Origin: a virus
Virus record (IMG/VR): IMGVR_UViG_3300047472_000246
Coordinates: 1 to 29,558 of that record
Strand: one strand, 5' to 3'
Length of the DNA stretch: 29,558 bases
The translations under genes and the position numbers were made by a program. Within the stretch, counting starts at the first letter, position 1. The number at the start of each line of letters is the position of its first letter. The notes below the pieces were generated by a model. The model did not search any database. It was not told where the DNA came from and worked only from the letters and a program-made list of their open reading frames with translations. Positions 7,964-15,846 of the stretch are shown here, one piece after another.

Positions 7964-8370
7964 GCGTCGACGGCGCCCTCGCCGGGGGACGGATCGCCGC
8001 CAAGGCTCGGATGCGGGACACCGTCCGCCTGTACTCGCAGGCGGACGACACCTTCGACCGCACCACCGGCACCACGACGCCCGGCGCACAGACGGCCCTC
8101 TACACCGGCATGGCCCGCGTGAAGACCATCGCGCAGGCGTCGGGCGAGGACACCCAGGCCAGCGAGCGCGAGGTGCGCCTGCTGGAGTACGAGATCGAAC
8201 TGCCCTGGGACGCGCCGCTGCCCGACGGGGTGCGGGTCCTGCCCGGCATGCGGATCGAGGTGACGGCCTCACGCGACGCCCGCATGGTCGGCCTGGTCCT
8301 GTGGGTCATCGGGGCGGCGTTCGGTGACCAGGCGACGGCCTGGCGGATCAAGACGGAGGACCGATCCTGA
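7960..8370 (+). CDS. Head-tail joining protein, DUF6093-like
   Basis: The GTG at 7960 overlaps the previous stop (GTGA); 136 residues. It begins SVDGALAGGRIAAKARMRDTVRLYSQ, contains FDRTTGTTTPGAQTALYTGMARVK, and ends with a beta-rich part GVRVLPGMRIEVTASRDARMVGLVLWVIGAAFG. This matches the DUF6093-type connector proteins that follow Gp15-like genes in actinophages, probably serving as the stopper. A longer in-frame extension upstream would run through the neighbour's coding region and is rejected. The protein likely seals the head until tail docking. Confidence 0.72.
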   Translation: MSVDGALAGGRIAAKARMRDTVRLYSQADDTFDRTTGTTTPGAQTALYTGMARVKTIAQASGEDTQASEREVRLLEYEIELPWDAPLPDGVRVLPGMRIEVTASRDARMVGLVLWVIGAAFGDQATAWRIKTEDRS

Positions 8371-8768
8371 TGGACAGCAGCTTCGACATGGGCGACGTCC
8401 GACGCCTCCAACTGCACCTGGCCCGCAGCATCCCGATCGTCCGGCGAGAGGCCCGCGCGACGGTCTCCAAGGGCGCGCTGAACGTGAAGCGCGACTGGGC
8501 CAAGAACGCCCGGCAGTCCAGCGGCCGGCACGCGCCCCTCTACCCGGCGAGCGTGTCCTACGACCTGCTGACGGTCGGCCCGGACATCACCGACGCCCGT
8601 ATCGGCCCGGATAAGGGCGCTCCTCAGGGCGCGCTCGGCAACATCTTGGAGTACGGGTCGGTGAAGAACCCGCCGCACCGCGACGGCGGCCGGGCGCTCG
8701 ATGCCGAGATGCCGCGCTTCACGGCGGCGATGGACGTCGTGGCCGCGCGCGGCCTGGCGTGGTGGTGA
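8370..8768 (+). CDS. HK97 gp10-like tail completion protein
   Basis: ATG 8370 shares one base with the previous stop (TGATG); 132 residues. The layout is a helical start with ARSIPIVRREARATVSKGALNVKRDWAKNAR, then APLYPASVSYDLLTVGPDITDARIGPDKGAPQGALGNILEYGSVKNPPHRDG, ending in a helix. The GALGNILEYGS...NPP segment is the recognised gp10/neck signature. Such proteins sit at the head-tail interface and terminate the tail tube. Neighbours on both sides are connector genes. Confidence 0.82.
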   Translation: MDSSFDMGDVRRLQLHLARSIPIVRREARATVSKGALNVKRDWAKNARQSSGRHAPLYPASVSYDLLTVGPDITDARIGPDKGAPQGALGNILEYGSVKNPPHRDGGRALDAEMPRFTAAMDVVAARGLAWW

Positions 8769-8772
8769 CCCG

Positions 8773-9189
8773 GTGACCGCCACCGTGCCGGACGTCCTCC
8801 CGCACCTCGACGCCGTCAAGGAGGCGCTGGAGGGCGCCGACCTGACGGTGTACGTCGGCGGTACCCCGACCGGTGCGGGCTGGTCACCGCCGGACAAGTT
8901 CGCCGTCCTCTACCCCGACCCCGGGATGGCCGTGCGCGAGTCCCTGGCGGACGAGCGCACGGACTTCGAGTCGACGATGCAGATCACGTGCGTCGGCGGC
9001 GACGTCGAACGCGTGCTGTGGGTCGCGGGCCGGGTCCGGTGGGCGCTTGCCTTCGGCATCACCGTCGAGGGGCGGTCCTGCTGGCGTCCCGAGGACCTCG
9101 GCGGGCCGCCGGTCGCCCGCGACGACGACGTCACCCCACCGGTCTGGTACGTGCCCGTCCAGTACCGCATCTGTTCCACACCCGCCTGA
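8773..9189 (+). CDS. Tail terminator / minor tail protein
   Basis: Starts at GTG 8773, four bases after the previous stop; 138 residues. Begins TATVPDVLPHLDAVKEALEGADLTVYVGGTPTG and has FAVLYPDPGMAVRESLADERTDFESTMQITCVGGDVERVLWVAGRVRWAL, then a C-terminal strand WYVPVQYRI. The alpha/beta pattern, length and position between gp10-like and tail genes fit tail terminator proteins (lambda gpU-like), which cap the tail at the head side. The start could also be further upstream, but that would overlap the gp10-like gene. No key residue is diagnostic, so the call is by layout. Confidence 0.68.
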   Translation: MTATVPDVLPHLDAVKEALEGADLTVYVGGTPTGAGWSPPDKFAVLYPDPGMAVRESLADERTDFESTMQITCVGGDVERVLWVAGRVRWALAFGITVEGRSCWRPEDLGGPPVARDDDVTPPVWYVPVQYRICSTPA

Positions 9190-9200
9190 AGGAGAGTCCC

Positions 9201-9533
9201 ATGGCACTGCTTGCACAGCAGGTCATCGCGCGAGCCGGAACGACGCCGACGTACTCGGCTGCCGCCGCCTCGACGACGGTGACGTGCGGAGACCGCAGCT
9301 TCCTGCACGTCAAGAACACCAACGGTTCCAGCATGACCGTGACGATCGCGTGCACGGCAGTGGTCGACGGCCAGGCCGCCGCCGACCTGGTGGTCACCGT
9401 TCCGGCCACGACCGGCGACAAGATGATCGGCCCGATCAGCAACAAGCTCTTCGCGTCCCTCGCCGACGGTGTCAGCGCGACGATCACCTACTCGTCGACG
9501 ACCAGCGTCACCGTCGCCAGCCTCGTCATCTGA
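9201..9533 (+). CDS. Small beta-rich protein, possible decoration or neck protein
   Basis: ATG 9201 lies behind AAGGAGAG; 110 residues. The sequence is rich in Thr, Ser, Val and Ala: SAAAASTTVTCGDRSFLHVKNTNGSSMTVTI, DLVVTVPATTGDKMIGPISNKLFASLADGVSATITYSSTTSVTVASLVI. Alternating hydrophobic residues point to an immunoglobulin-like or jelly-roll beta sandwich. Similar small proteins are frequent in actinophages between head and tail genes and are usually left unnamed; decoration of the capsid is one possibility. A terminator follows directly, so it closes the head block. Function uncertain. Confidence 0.7.
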   Translation: MALLAQQVIARAGTTPTYSAAAASTTVTCGDRSFLHVKNTNGSSMTVTIACTAVVDGQAAADLVVTVPATTGDKMIGPISNKLFASLADGVSATITYSSTTSVTVASLVI

Positions 9534-9554
9534 CGCTCCCCGCCCCGCCCCGTT

Positions 9555-9578
9555 CGCCCCGTCGCCCGGGGCTTTTTT
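9555..9578 (+). terminator. Rho-independent terminator between head and tail genes
   Basis: GCCCCG (9556-9561) pairs with CGGGGC (9567-9572) around a five-base loop, followed by six T (9573-9578). This is the only hairpin in the window with a six-T run. It would reduce rather than abolish tail gene expression unless a promoter lies in the short gap to ATG 9598, where none is obvious. Confidence 0.8.
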
Positions 9579-9597
9579 CATGCCCTGAGGAGGGTCC

Positions 9598-10077
9598 ATG
9601 TCCGACCTGATCAACGACGGAATGACCAAGGTGAGCTGGGTGGCCAGCATCGCCAACATCAACTCGCCGACCGCGGCCGAGCTGACGGCGGGCCAGGACT
9701 TCACGACCCGCATCACCCCGGACGGGCTGAAGATCGACCCGTCCACGGCGGACGTCGACACGTCCAGCCTGGCGTCGACCTTCGACACCAAGACCGTGGG
9801 CCGCGTGGGCTTCGACACGGAGCTGACTTTCAAGCGCGGCACCACCGGCCCGGAGGACCTGCCCTACACGACGCTCAAGTACGGCGTCAGCGGCTACCTC
9901 GCAATCCGCCGCGGCGTCGCCTACGCCACCGCCTACGCCACCGGGCAGAAGGTTGAGATCTACCCGATCACCTGCGGCGAGCCGCAGAACACGGCGCCGG
10001 CCTCCAACGAGGTCATGCGGTTCGTGTCCCCGATGAAGGTCACGAACCCGCCCGCGACTGCGGCGACGGTCGCCTGA
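9598..10077 (+). CDS. Major tail (tube) protein
   Basis: ATG 9598 follows TGAGGAGGGTCC, a strong ribosome-binding site; 159 residues. The protein starts MSDLINDGMTKVSWVASIANINSPTAAELTAGQDFTTRITPDGLKIDPSTADVDTSSLAST and continues with KTVGRVGFDTELTFKRG and YLAIRRGVAYATAYATGQKVEIYPITCGEP, the beta-strand series of siphophage tail tube proteins. The end KVTNPP and Ala-rich tail are common. Hexameric rings stack around the tape measure protein. The strong site and separate initiation fit the high amount needed. Position before the G/GT chaperone supports it. Confidence 0.87.
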   Translation: MSDLINDGMTKVSWVASIANINSPTAAELTAGQDFTTRITPDGLKIDPSTADVDTSSLASTFDTKTVGRVGFDTELTFKRGTTGPEDLPYTTLKYGVSGYLAIRRGVAYATAYATGQKVEIYPITCGEPQNTAPASNEVMRFVSPMKVTNPPATAATVA

Positions 10078-10601
10078 TGGCGAAGATCAGCGACATCCTC
10101 GCGCAGGCCAAGCCCCGGGAGCGCACCGTCATGGTGTGCACCCGGGGCGACCTGGCGGGCGAGGCCGCGCGCCTGGCCGCCGAGCTGGCCCGCGCCTCCG
10201 AGGACTGGGAACCGACCGACCTCACCGACGTGCACCCGGGCCGGGAACTGGCCGCACAGCTCAAGGCGGTCCGCGCGCAGGTGAAGGTATCCGAAGTGCC
10301 GTTCCTGCTGCGGTACATCGGCGACAAGGCCTACTCGGACCTGCTGGCCGCGCACCCGTCGACGAAGCCGGACGAAGAACTCTTCGACAGCGTCACCTTC
10401 CCCCGGGCGCTGATCGCTGCCTCGTGTGTCGACCCGGTCATGACCGAGGACGAGGTCATCGAGCTGTTCGAGGTCATCAACGAGGGCCAGATCAAGGACC
10501 TGTTCGACGGGGCCTGGGACGTCCACAACGCCGCCGACTCGATCGTCCCTTTCTCGCTGGCCGCCTCCGCGCTCCTGGCGGGCCTTGGCGGCGAGAGCTA
10601 G
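10077..10601 (+). CDS. Tail assembly chaperone G (0-frame product)
   Basis: ATG 10077 shares one base with the preceding stop (TGATG); 174 residues. The protein is helical and acidic in the second half (MTEDEVIELFEVINEGQIKDLFDGAWDVHNAAD). It lies between tail tube and tape measure, the invariant place of the G chaperone. A heptamer C-CCT-TTC in the proper register occurs at 10547-10553, near its end, and the -1 frame stays open to 10903, so a fraction of ribosomes should make the longer G-T form. Chaperones of this kind coat the tape measure before tube assembly and are absent from the virion. Confidence 0.85.
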   Translation: MAKISDILAQAKPRERTVMVCTRGDLAGEAARLAAELARASEDWEPTDLTDVHPGRELAAQLKAVRAQVKVSEVPFLLRYIGDKAYSDLLAAHPSTKPDEELFDSVTFPRALIAASCVDPVMTEDEVIELFEVINEGQIKDLFDGAWDVHNAADSIVPFSLAASALLAGLGGES

Positions 10602-10903
10602 AAACCGCCCGGTCCTGGGGCGTCCCCCGCAGCGTCTTCCTCGGCCGCGTGGTGGTTGAGAACGAGCCTCTGTGGCTACCCGAGGACCGGGCGTGGGCGC
10701 TCGCCCTGGCCCATGTCGAGGCCGACTCGTGCCCCGAGTGCGGTCAGCCCTGGAGCGAAGCCACGGACAAAGCGAACCAGTACAAGTACCAGGCGGAGCT
10801 GGTGCGCTGCCATCCGTGCACCACCTCGGCGGAAGCGGTCAAGGCCTACCAGGACCGGGGCGGCAAGGGCGAAGGCCTGCACGTCCACATCACCCGCACC
10901 TGA
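10077..10903 (+). CDS. Tail assembly chaperone G-T fusion by -1 frameshift
   Basis: Predicted product of 275 residues: 159 from the 0 frame up to Phe at the slippery site (10551-10553), then 116 from the -1 frame starting with codon 10553 and ending at TGA 10901-10903. At C-CCT-TTC the P-site codon CCT re-pairs as CCC and the A-site codon TTC as TTT, so Pro and Phe are unchanged and sequence continues LAGRLRAPGG. The T part has ENEPLWLPEDRAWALALAHVEADSCPECGQPWSEATDK and a second C-x-x-C (RCHPC), suggesting a zinc site. The -1 register matches the conserved lambda-type rule. The slip is inferred from sequence and is not measured here. Confidence 0.8.
10547..10553 (+). other. Programmed -1 ribosomal frameshift site
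   Basis: CCCTTTC is an X-XXY-YYZ heptamer placed in the 0 frame as C CCT TTC. It lies 16 codons before the G stop at 10599-10601, within the overlap of the 0 and -1 frames. GC-rich sequence downstream could form a stimulatory structure, though I did not identify a clear one. An upstream Shine-Dalgarno-like stimulator is not evident. Confidence 0.78.
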
Positions 10904-10939
10904 CGGCCGCACCGGCCCTGCACCCCCTTGGGAGGTGAC

Positions 10940-13900
10940 ATGGCCGTCCGTACCGTCACCGTCCGGCTCCGCGCCGACGTCAACCAGTACACCCGCTCGC
11001 TGCGGGACGCCTCCGACCGCACCTCCCAGCTCGCCGGAGTCGGAGCGAAGGTCGGCGCCGTCTTGGTCACCGGTTTCGCGTTGGCGGTTGCCGCCGCCGC
11101 CAAATTCGACAAGGGCCTGTCGAACGTGAGGGCCGTGACGGGCGCCAGCACGGCGCAGATGGCCAAGCTGCGGGCGGCCGCCCTGGACGCGGGCCGTACC
11201 ACCTCCTTCACGGCCACGCAGGCAGCGGACGCCGAGGCGGAGCTGGCACGCGCCGGCATCTCCGTCGCCGACATCACCGGGGGCGCCCTCAAGGGGTCGC
11301 TGGCGCTGGCGGCGTCGGGTCAGATGGACCTCGCCGACAGCGCCGTCATCGCAGCCCAGACCATGAACACCTTCGGGCTGAAGGGCAAAGACGTCTCCCA
11401 CATCGCCGACGTCCTGTCCGCTGCGGCGAACAAGAGCGCCGCGGACATGCACGGGCTGGGAATGTCCCTGCGGATGGGCGGGCTGCTCGCCAACCAGACC
11501 GGCCTGAGCTTGGAAGAGACGGTCGGCACCCTCGCCGCCTTCGCCGACCACGCCCTGATCGGCTCCGACGCGGGCACCTCGCTCAAGGTCATGCTGCAGA
11601 GGCTCACCCCGCAGTCCGACGAGGCCCGCACCATGATGGACCGCCTCGGCTTCACCGCCTACGACTCGCAGGGCAAGTTCGTCGGCCTGAGCAAGCTGGC
11701 CGGGAACCTGAAGACGTCGTTCAGCAAGCTGACCCCCGAGGCCCGCAACAGCGCCTTCGCAACGATCTTCGGCAGCGACGCCGTCCGGTCGGCGACGATC
11801 CTGTACGAGCTGGGCTCGAAGGGCATCGACAAGTACGTCAAGTCCGTCAACGACCAGGGCGCCGCCTCCCGCATGGCGTCGATCCAGACCGACAACCTGG
11901 TCGGCGACTTCCAGCGGCTCAAGGGCGCCCTGGAGGTCGCGCTCATCGAGGGCGGAAGCAGCGCCAACGGCGCGATGCGGGACATGGTCCAGTGGGTCAC
12001 CAAGCTCATCAACGCCTACAACGACCTGCCCCCGAGTCTCCAGCACACGGTCACCCTGATGAGCGGCATCGGCGGCGCGAGCGCCCTCGCAGTCGCCGGG
12101 TTTCTCCTGCTGCTGCCCCGGATCGCGGCCACCCGTACCGCGCTTCAGTCCCTCGGTCTCACCGCGGCCCGTACCCGCGTGCTGCTGGCCGGGCTCGCGC
12201 GGGCCGGGGTTGTCCTGGCGACTCTGGAGGCCATGTCGTTCGGGGCCGACAAGCTGAAGGAGGCGTTCGAGGACGCCCCGCCGAACGTCACGCAACTGGG
12301 CAATGCCCTGCTGGCCTTCGGAAAGACCGGCAAGGCGTCGGGTGAGCTGACGAAGTCCTTCGGCAAGGACCTGGACGGTTTCGGTGACGCCGTCGCCCGG
12401 CTCGCCCACCCGGGCGCCCTCGACCGGGTCGGTGACTCCCTCTACACGATCACCCACCTCGGCTCCGACTCCCAGGGCCTGGACGAAGCCCGCGACAAAC
12501 TGAAGTCCGTGGACCAGGCCCTCACGAACCTGGTCCAGGGAGGAGCCCCGGACACGGCAGCAGCCGCATTCCAGCGGCTAGCCAAGGAGGCCGAAGCTCA
12601 GGGCACATCGACGGAAAAACTACGGACGCTCCTGCCGGGGTACGCCGATGCCCTGACGGAGACGGACACGCAGTCGAAGTTGTCCGCGGACTCGCAGGCG
12701 AAGCTGTCCCAGGAGCTGGGTCTGACGAACGACGCCCTCCAGGACCAGCGCACCGAGGCAGAGAAGCTCTCCGACGCCCTGGACGCCCTCAACGGGGTCA
12801 ACATCTCCGCTGCGGAGAAGGAGATCTCGTTCCGGCAGTCAGTGCACGACCTGACCGACGCCGTGAAGGAGAACGGGCACAGCCTCAACGTCTCCTCGGA
12901 GGCCGGCCGGAAGGTCAAGGGCGCGTTCCTCGACGCCGCACAGGCCGCTCTCGACCACGCCGACGCGATCGCCAAGCAGACCGGCTCCCAGGCCAAGGGG
13001 CAGGCCGCGCTGAAGACGGACATCGAGCTGCTCAAGGAGCAGATGCATCAGGCCGGTTTCTCGAAGGACGCGATCGACACACTCATCGCGTCCTACCTGA
13101 AGGTGCCCCCGACAGCGACGACGAAGGTCGACGCGAAGACCTCGGCAGCACTCGCCGATCTGAAGACCGTCGAAGACAAGATCAAGAACATGAAGGGAAA
13201 ATCGGTCACGGTCAACGCCCTGACCAAGACCGCCGAGGACGCCCTGACCGGGCTGGGCTTCAAGGTCACCCACATGAAGAACGGGAAGGTGCAGATCACC
13301 ATCCCCACCGGCACTCCCAAGGGTGCGGTTAGCGCCATCCAGGCCTGGGTCAACGGCCTGCACGGCAAATCCGTGGACGTCTACGTCCAGGAGCACATCA
13401 AGGCCGCCGCCGGCCGCGACAGCGTCCTGTCCCGCGGCTACAACGCCAACGGTGCGGTGTACTACGCCGACGGCGGCACCGAGAACCACGTCGCGCAGAT
13501 CGCGAAGGCCGGCATGTGGCGGGTGTGGGCCGAGGACGAGACGGGCGGCGAGGCCTACATCCCGCTCGCCCGCTCGAAGCGGCCCCGCTCGCGGCAGATC
13601 GCCGCCGAGACCGTGAAGCGGCTCGGCGGGCAGGTCGCATGGTTCGCCGGCGGCGGCATTCCAGGCTTCACGTACTCGCCAGCAGCTCAGGCCGTGCTCG
13701 GCGGCCCGTCCGACGCGAAGGAGCGGTACGACAAGCAGGTCGAGGCCCTCAAGAAGGCCTGGGACACCCTCAACACCGCGCTGAAGGCCCAGAAAAAGGC
13801 CGCCGACAACCTCTCGACCGCCGAGAAGAACCTCAGCCGCGTGCGGAAGGGTCACCACACGGCGGCCCAGTTGAGGGCCGCAGAGGAGAAGGTCGACAAG

Positions 13901-14968
13901 GCCAAGGCCGCGAAGAAGACCACCGACAAGACGGTCAGCGCGGACCGCCAGAAGGTGTACGCGGCAGACGCGGCCCTTGGGGTGAAGAAGGGCGCCAAGG
14001 CACCCACTGGCTTCGACCTCAAGGCGTATGAGGCGCAGCTCAACAAGAGCGTCGCCGCGACGCAGAAGTGGCGCTCCAACCTGAACAAGATCGGCACCCG
14101 GGGCGGCAAGGAGCTCCAGAGCCTGCTGGAGGGGATGGGCGAGGACGGGTACGCCCTCGTCAACGCCCTGGCCGGGGCGAGCGACAAACAGTTCAAGTCG
14201 ATCACGGCCAAGCTAGAGAAGACGGGCGAGCTGGCCAAGGCCACACTCAAGGACTTCACCAGCCAGCTCAACAGCTCGACCAAGGAGTCCCAGCAGTTCG
14301 CCGCGGACCTTCAGAAGTTGGCGGCGAACGGGTTCGGTGACCTGGCCCAGGCCCTGGCCGCGCAGGGCGACGCCAACGCCATGACGCTCGCCCACCAGGC
14401 CGCCGGCGACAGCAAGGCCGCGGCGGCGGCCAACAAGTCGGTGGGTACGGCGCAGTCCGCGCTGACCGGTGACGACCTCGCCGACAGCCTGATCCTGCTG
14501 TCGACCCTGCGCAGCGGAACGGGCAAGGGCTTCGCCGACCTCATCGCGGCTGGCCTGGACGTGGCCACCATCCGCGCCCTGGTCCCGAAAATGACCAAGC
14601 AGATTGGCGGCCTGCCGGAGGCGAACAAGGCGACGTTCGTCCGGCAGTGGGTGCAGCAGGGCGGTAAGGCCATGGCCGCAGGCGGCATCCTCTCGCGGCC
14701 CACGATGGTGCTCGGCGCCGAGGCCGGCGTGCGTGAGTCGTGGATCCCGTGGAACGGTTCCGCCCGCTCCCGGGCGCTGCTCGCCAAGACCGCGGCCTCC
14801 ATGGGCTATCAGCTCACCCCTGCCGGACGGTACGGGGGCGGCACCACGTCTGCGGCGGCCGTCGCGAGGGAGGTCAGCAAGCAGATCACGGTGAACCTCT
14901 ACGGCGCCAAGCAGACCACCGCAGAGCAGGCGATGGACGTCGCCCGGCACATGACGTTCGTCGGCTGA
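10940..14968 (+). CDS. Tape measure protein
   Basis: ATG 10940 follows GGGAGGTGACA; 1342 residues. Domains: TP901-type core about residues 56-300 (KFDKGLSNVRAVTGASTAQM, FAATIFGSDAVRS); two hydrophobic segments near 372-395 (LMSGIGGASALAVAGFLLLL) and 414-430; helical middle with coiled coils near 500-700 and again at about 924-1017 (KKAWDTLNTALKAQKKAADN). Two similar Gly-rich/WIPL-type motifs occur near 842-905 and 1244-1294, the second being the usual tape measure end. The protein sets tail length; at about 0.15 nm per residue a tail of roughly 200 nm is expected. Long helical character and position are diagnostic. A further upstream in-frame start at 10928 lacks a ribosome-binding site. Confidence 0.93.
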   Translation: MAVRTVTVRLRADVNQYTRSLRDASDRTSQLAGVGAKVGAVLVTGFALAVAAAAKFDKGLSNVRAVTGASTAQMAKLRAAALDAGRTTSFTATQAADAEAELARAGISVADITGGALKGSLALAASGQMDLADSAVIAAQTMNTFGLKGKDVSHIADVLSAAANKSAADMHGLGMSLRMGGLLANQTGLSLEETVGTLAAFADHALIGSDAGTSLKVMLQRLTPQSDEARTMMDRLGFTAYDSQGKFVGLSKLAGNLKTSFSKLTPEARNSAFATIFGSDAVRSATILYELGSKGIDKYVKSVNDQGAASRMASIQTDNLVGDFQRLKGALEVALIEGGSSANGAMRDMVQWVTKLINAYNDLPPSLQHTVTLMSGIGGASALAVAGFLLLLPRIAATRTALQSLGLTAARTRVLLAGLARAGVVLATLEAMSFGADKLKEAFEDAPPNVTQLGNALLAFGKTGKASGELTKSFGKDLDGFGDAVARLAHPGALDRVGDSLYTITHLGSDSQGLDEARDKLKSVDQALTNLVQGGAPDTAAAAFQRLAKEAEAQGTSTEKLRTLLPGYADALTETDTQSKLSADSQAKLSQELGLTNDALQDQRTEAEKLSDALDALNGVNISAAEKEISFRQSVHDLTDAVKENGHSLNVSSEAGRKVKGAFLDAAQAALDHADAIAKQTGSQAKGQAALKTDIELLKEQMHQAGFSKDAIDTLIASYLKVPPTATTKVDAKTSAALADLKTVEDKIKNMKGKSVTVNALTKTAEDALTGLGFKVTHMKNGKVQITIPTGTPKGAVSAIQAWVNGLHGKSVDVYVQEHIKAAAGRDSVLSRGYNANGAVYYADGGTENHVAQIAKAGMWRVWAEDETGGEAYIPLARSKRPRSRQIAAETVKRLGGQVAWFAGGGIPGFTYSPAAQAVLGGPSDAKERYDKQVEALKKAWDTLNTALKAQKKAADNLSTAEKNLSRVRKGHHTAAQLRAAEEKVDKAKAAKKTTDKTVSADRQKVYAADAALGVKKGAKAPTGFDLKAYEAQLNKSVAATQKWRSNLNKIGTRGGKELQSLLEGMGEDGYALVNALAGASDKQFKSITAKLEKTGELAKATLKDFTSQLNSSTKESQQFAADLQKLAANGFGDLAQALAAQGDANAMTLAHQAAGDSKAAAAANKSVGTAQSALTGDDLADSLILLSTLRSGTGKGFADLIAAGLDVATIRALVPKMTKQIGGLPEANKATFVRQWVQQGGKAMAAGGILSRPTMVLGAEAGVRESWIPWNGSARSRALLAKTAASMGYQLTPAGRYGGGTTSAAAVAREVSKQITVNLYGAKQTTAEQAMDVARHMTFVG

Positions 14969-14981
14969 GGAAGGGGGCAGG

Positions 14982-15836
14982 ATGGCGATCCAGAACGGGA
15001 TGAGCGCCACGCTGGGGGCGGTCGCGCTGGGTGCGGTCGACGCCAGCGGGGTGGACTGGCGCCTGATGACCCTGGAGGGCTGGGACTCCCCGGACTCCCG
15101 CAGCGAGTTCACCGACCGGGAGGCCGACCACGGGGCCTGGGCATCCCCGGTCTACCTCTCCTCGCGGCCGATCACCCTGGGCGGTGTCATCGTCGCCCCG
15201 TCGCAGGCGTTGCTCGAAGCCGCGATGGATCAGCTTCGGGCAGCGGCCGGCCTCACCGACACGCTGCTGACGGTGTGGGAGACCTCTCCGAAGCAGGCTG
15301 TGGTGAGGCGCTCGGGGAAACCCCTCATGCAGTACCTCACCGACACCCGGGCCAGCTACTCCGTGCTGGTGACGGCCGCCGACCCGCGCCGCTACAGCAC
15401 CACCCTGAGCGGCGGAACGACCAACCTGCCGTCCGCCAGCGGCGGCCTCACCTTCCCGGTCACCTTCCCCGTGACGTTCTCGGCGACGACGGTGGCCGGG
15501 TCCATCTCGGCAGTGAACGCGGGGAACGTCGACACGCGCCCGGTGCTCACGATCACCGGGCCGGTCGTTGCCCCGTCCGTGTCGGCGCTGTACCCGGACG
15601 GCACGGTGCGCCAGCTCCTCTACTCCCTCGACCTGGCCACCGGCGACGTCCTGACCATCGACACCGACGCCCGGACCGTCCTGCTCAACGGCAACGTCTC
15701 CCGGCGCCGGTTCATGACACCCGTGGGCGGCTGGCCCGTCATTCCCGCCAGCGCCGCCGTGACCTACCAGTTCCAGTCGTCCACCTACAACGCGACCGCC
15801 ACGCTGACCGCCGCCTGGCGCTCGGCATGGATGTGA
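14982..15836 (+). CDS. Distal tail protein (Dit-like)
   Basis: ATG 14982 follows GAGGAAGGGGGCAGG; 284 residues. The N-terminal part has VDWRLMTLEGWDSPDSRSEFTDREADHGAWASPVYLSSRPITLGGVIVAPS, typical of the siphophage Dit N-domain that forms the hexameric hub at the tail tip. The C-terminal part is beta-rich (RPVLTITGPVVAPSV, LLYSLDLATGDVLTIDTDARTVLLNGNV) and resembles the galectin-like half. Directly downstream of the tape measure, as in most siphophages. It links tail tube and host-binding tip. Confidence 0.85.
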   Translation: MAIQNGMSATLGAVALGAVDASGVDWRLMTLEGWDSPDSRSEFTDREADHGAWASPVYLSSRPITLGGVIVAPSQALLEAAMDQLRAAAGLTDTLLTVWETSPKQAVVRRSGKPLMQYLTDTRASYSVLVTAADPRRYSTTLSGGTTNLPSASGGLTFPVTFPVTFSATTVAGSISAVNAGNVDTRPVLTITGPVVAPSVSALYPDGTVRQLLYSLDLATGDVLTIDTDARTVLLNGNVSRRRFMTPVGGWPVIPASAAVTYQFQSSTYNATATLTAAWRSAWM

Positions 15837-15846
15837 GGAGGCAGAC

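Noticed and set aside
10676-12457. Long minus-strand ORF opposite chaperone and tape measure genes
   Set aside because: Arg/Gly/Val-rich shadow translation; the plus strand has clearly recognised proteins.
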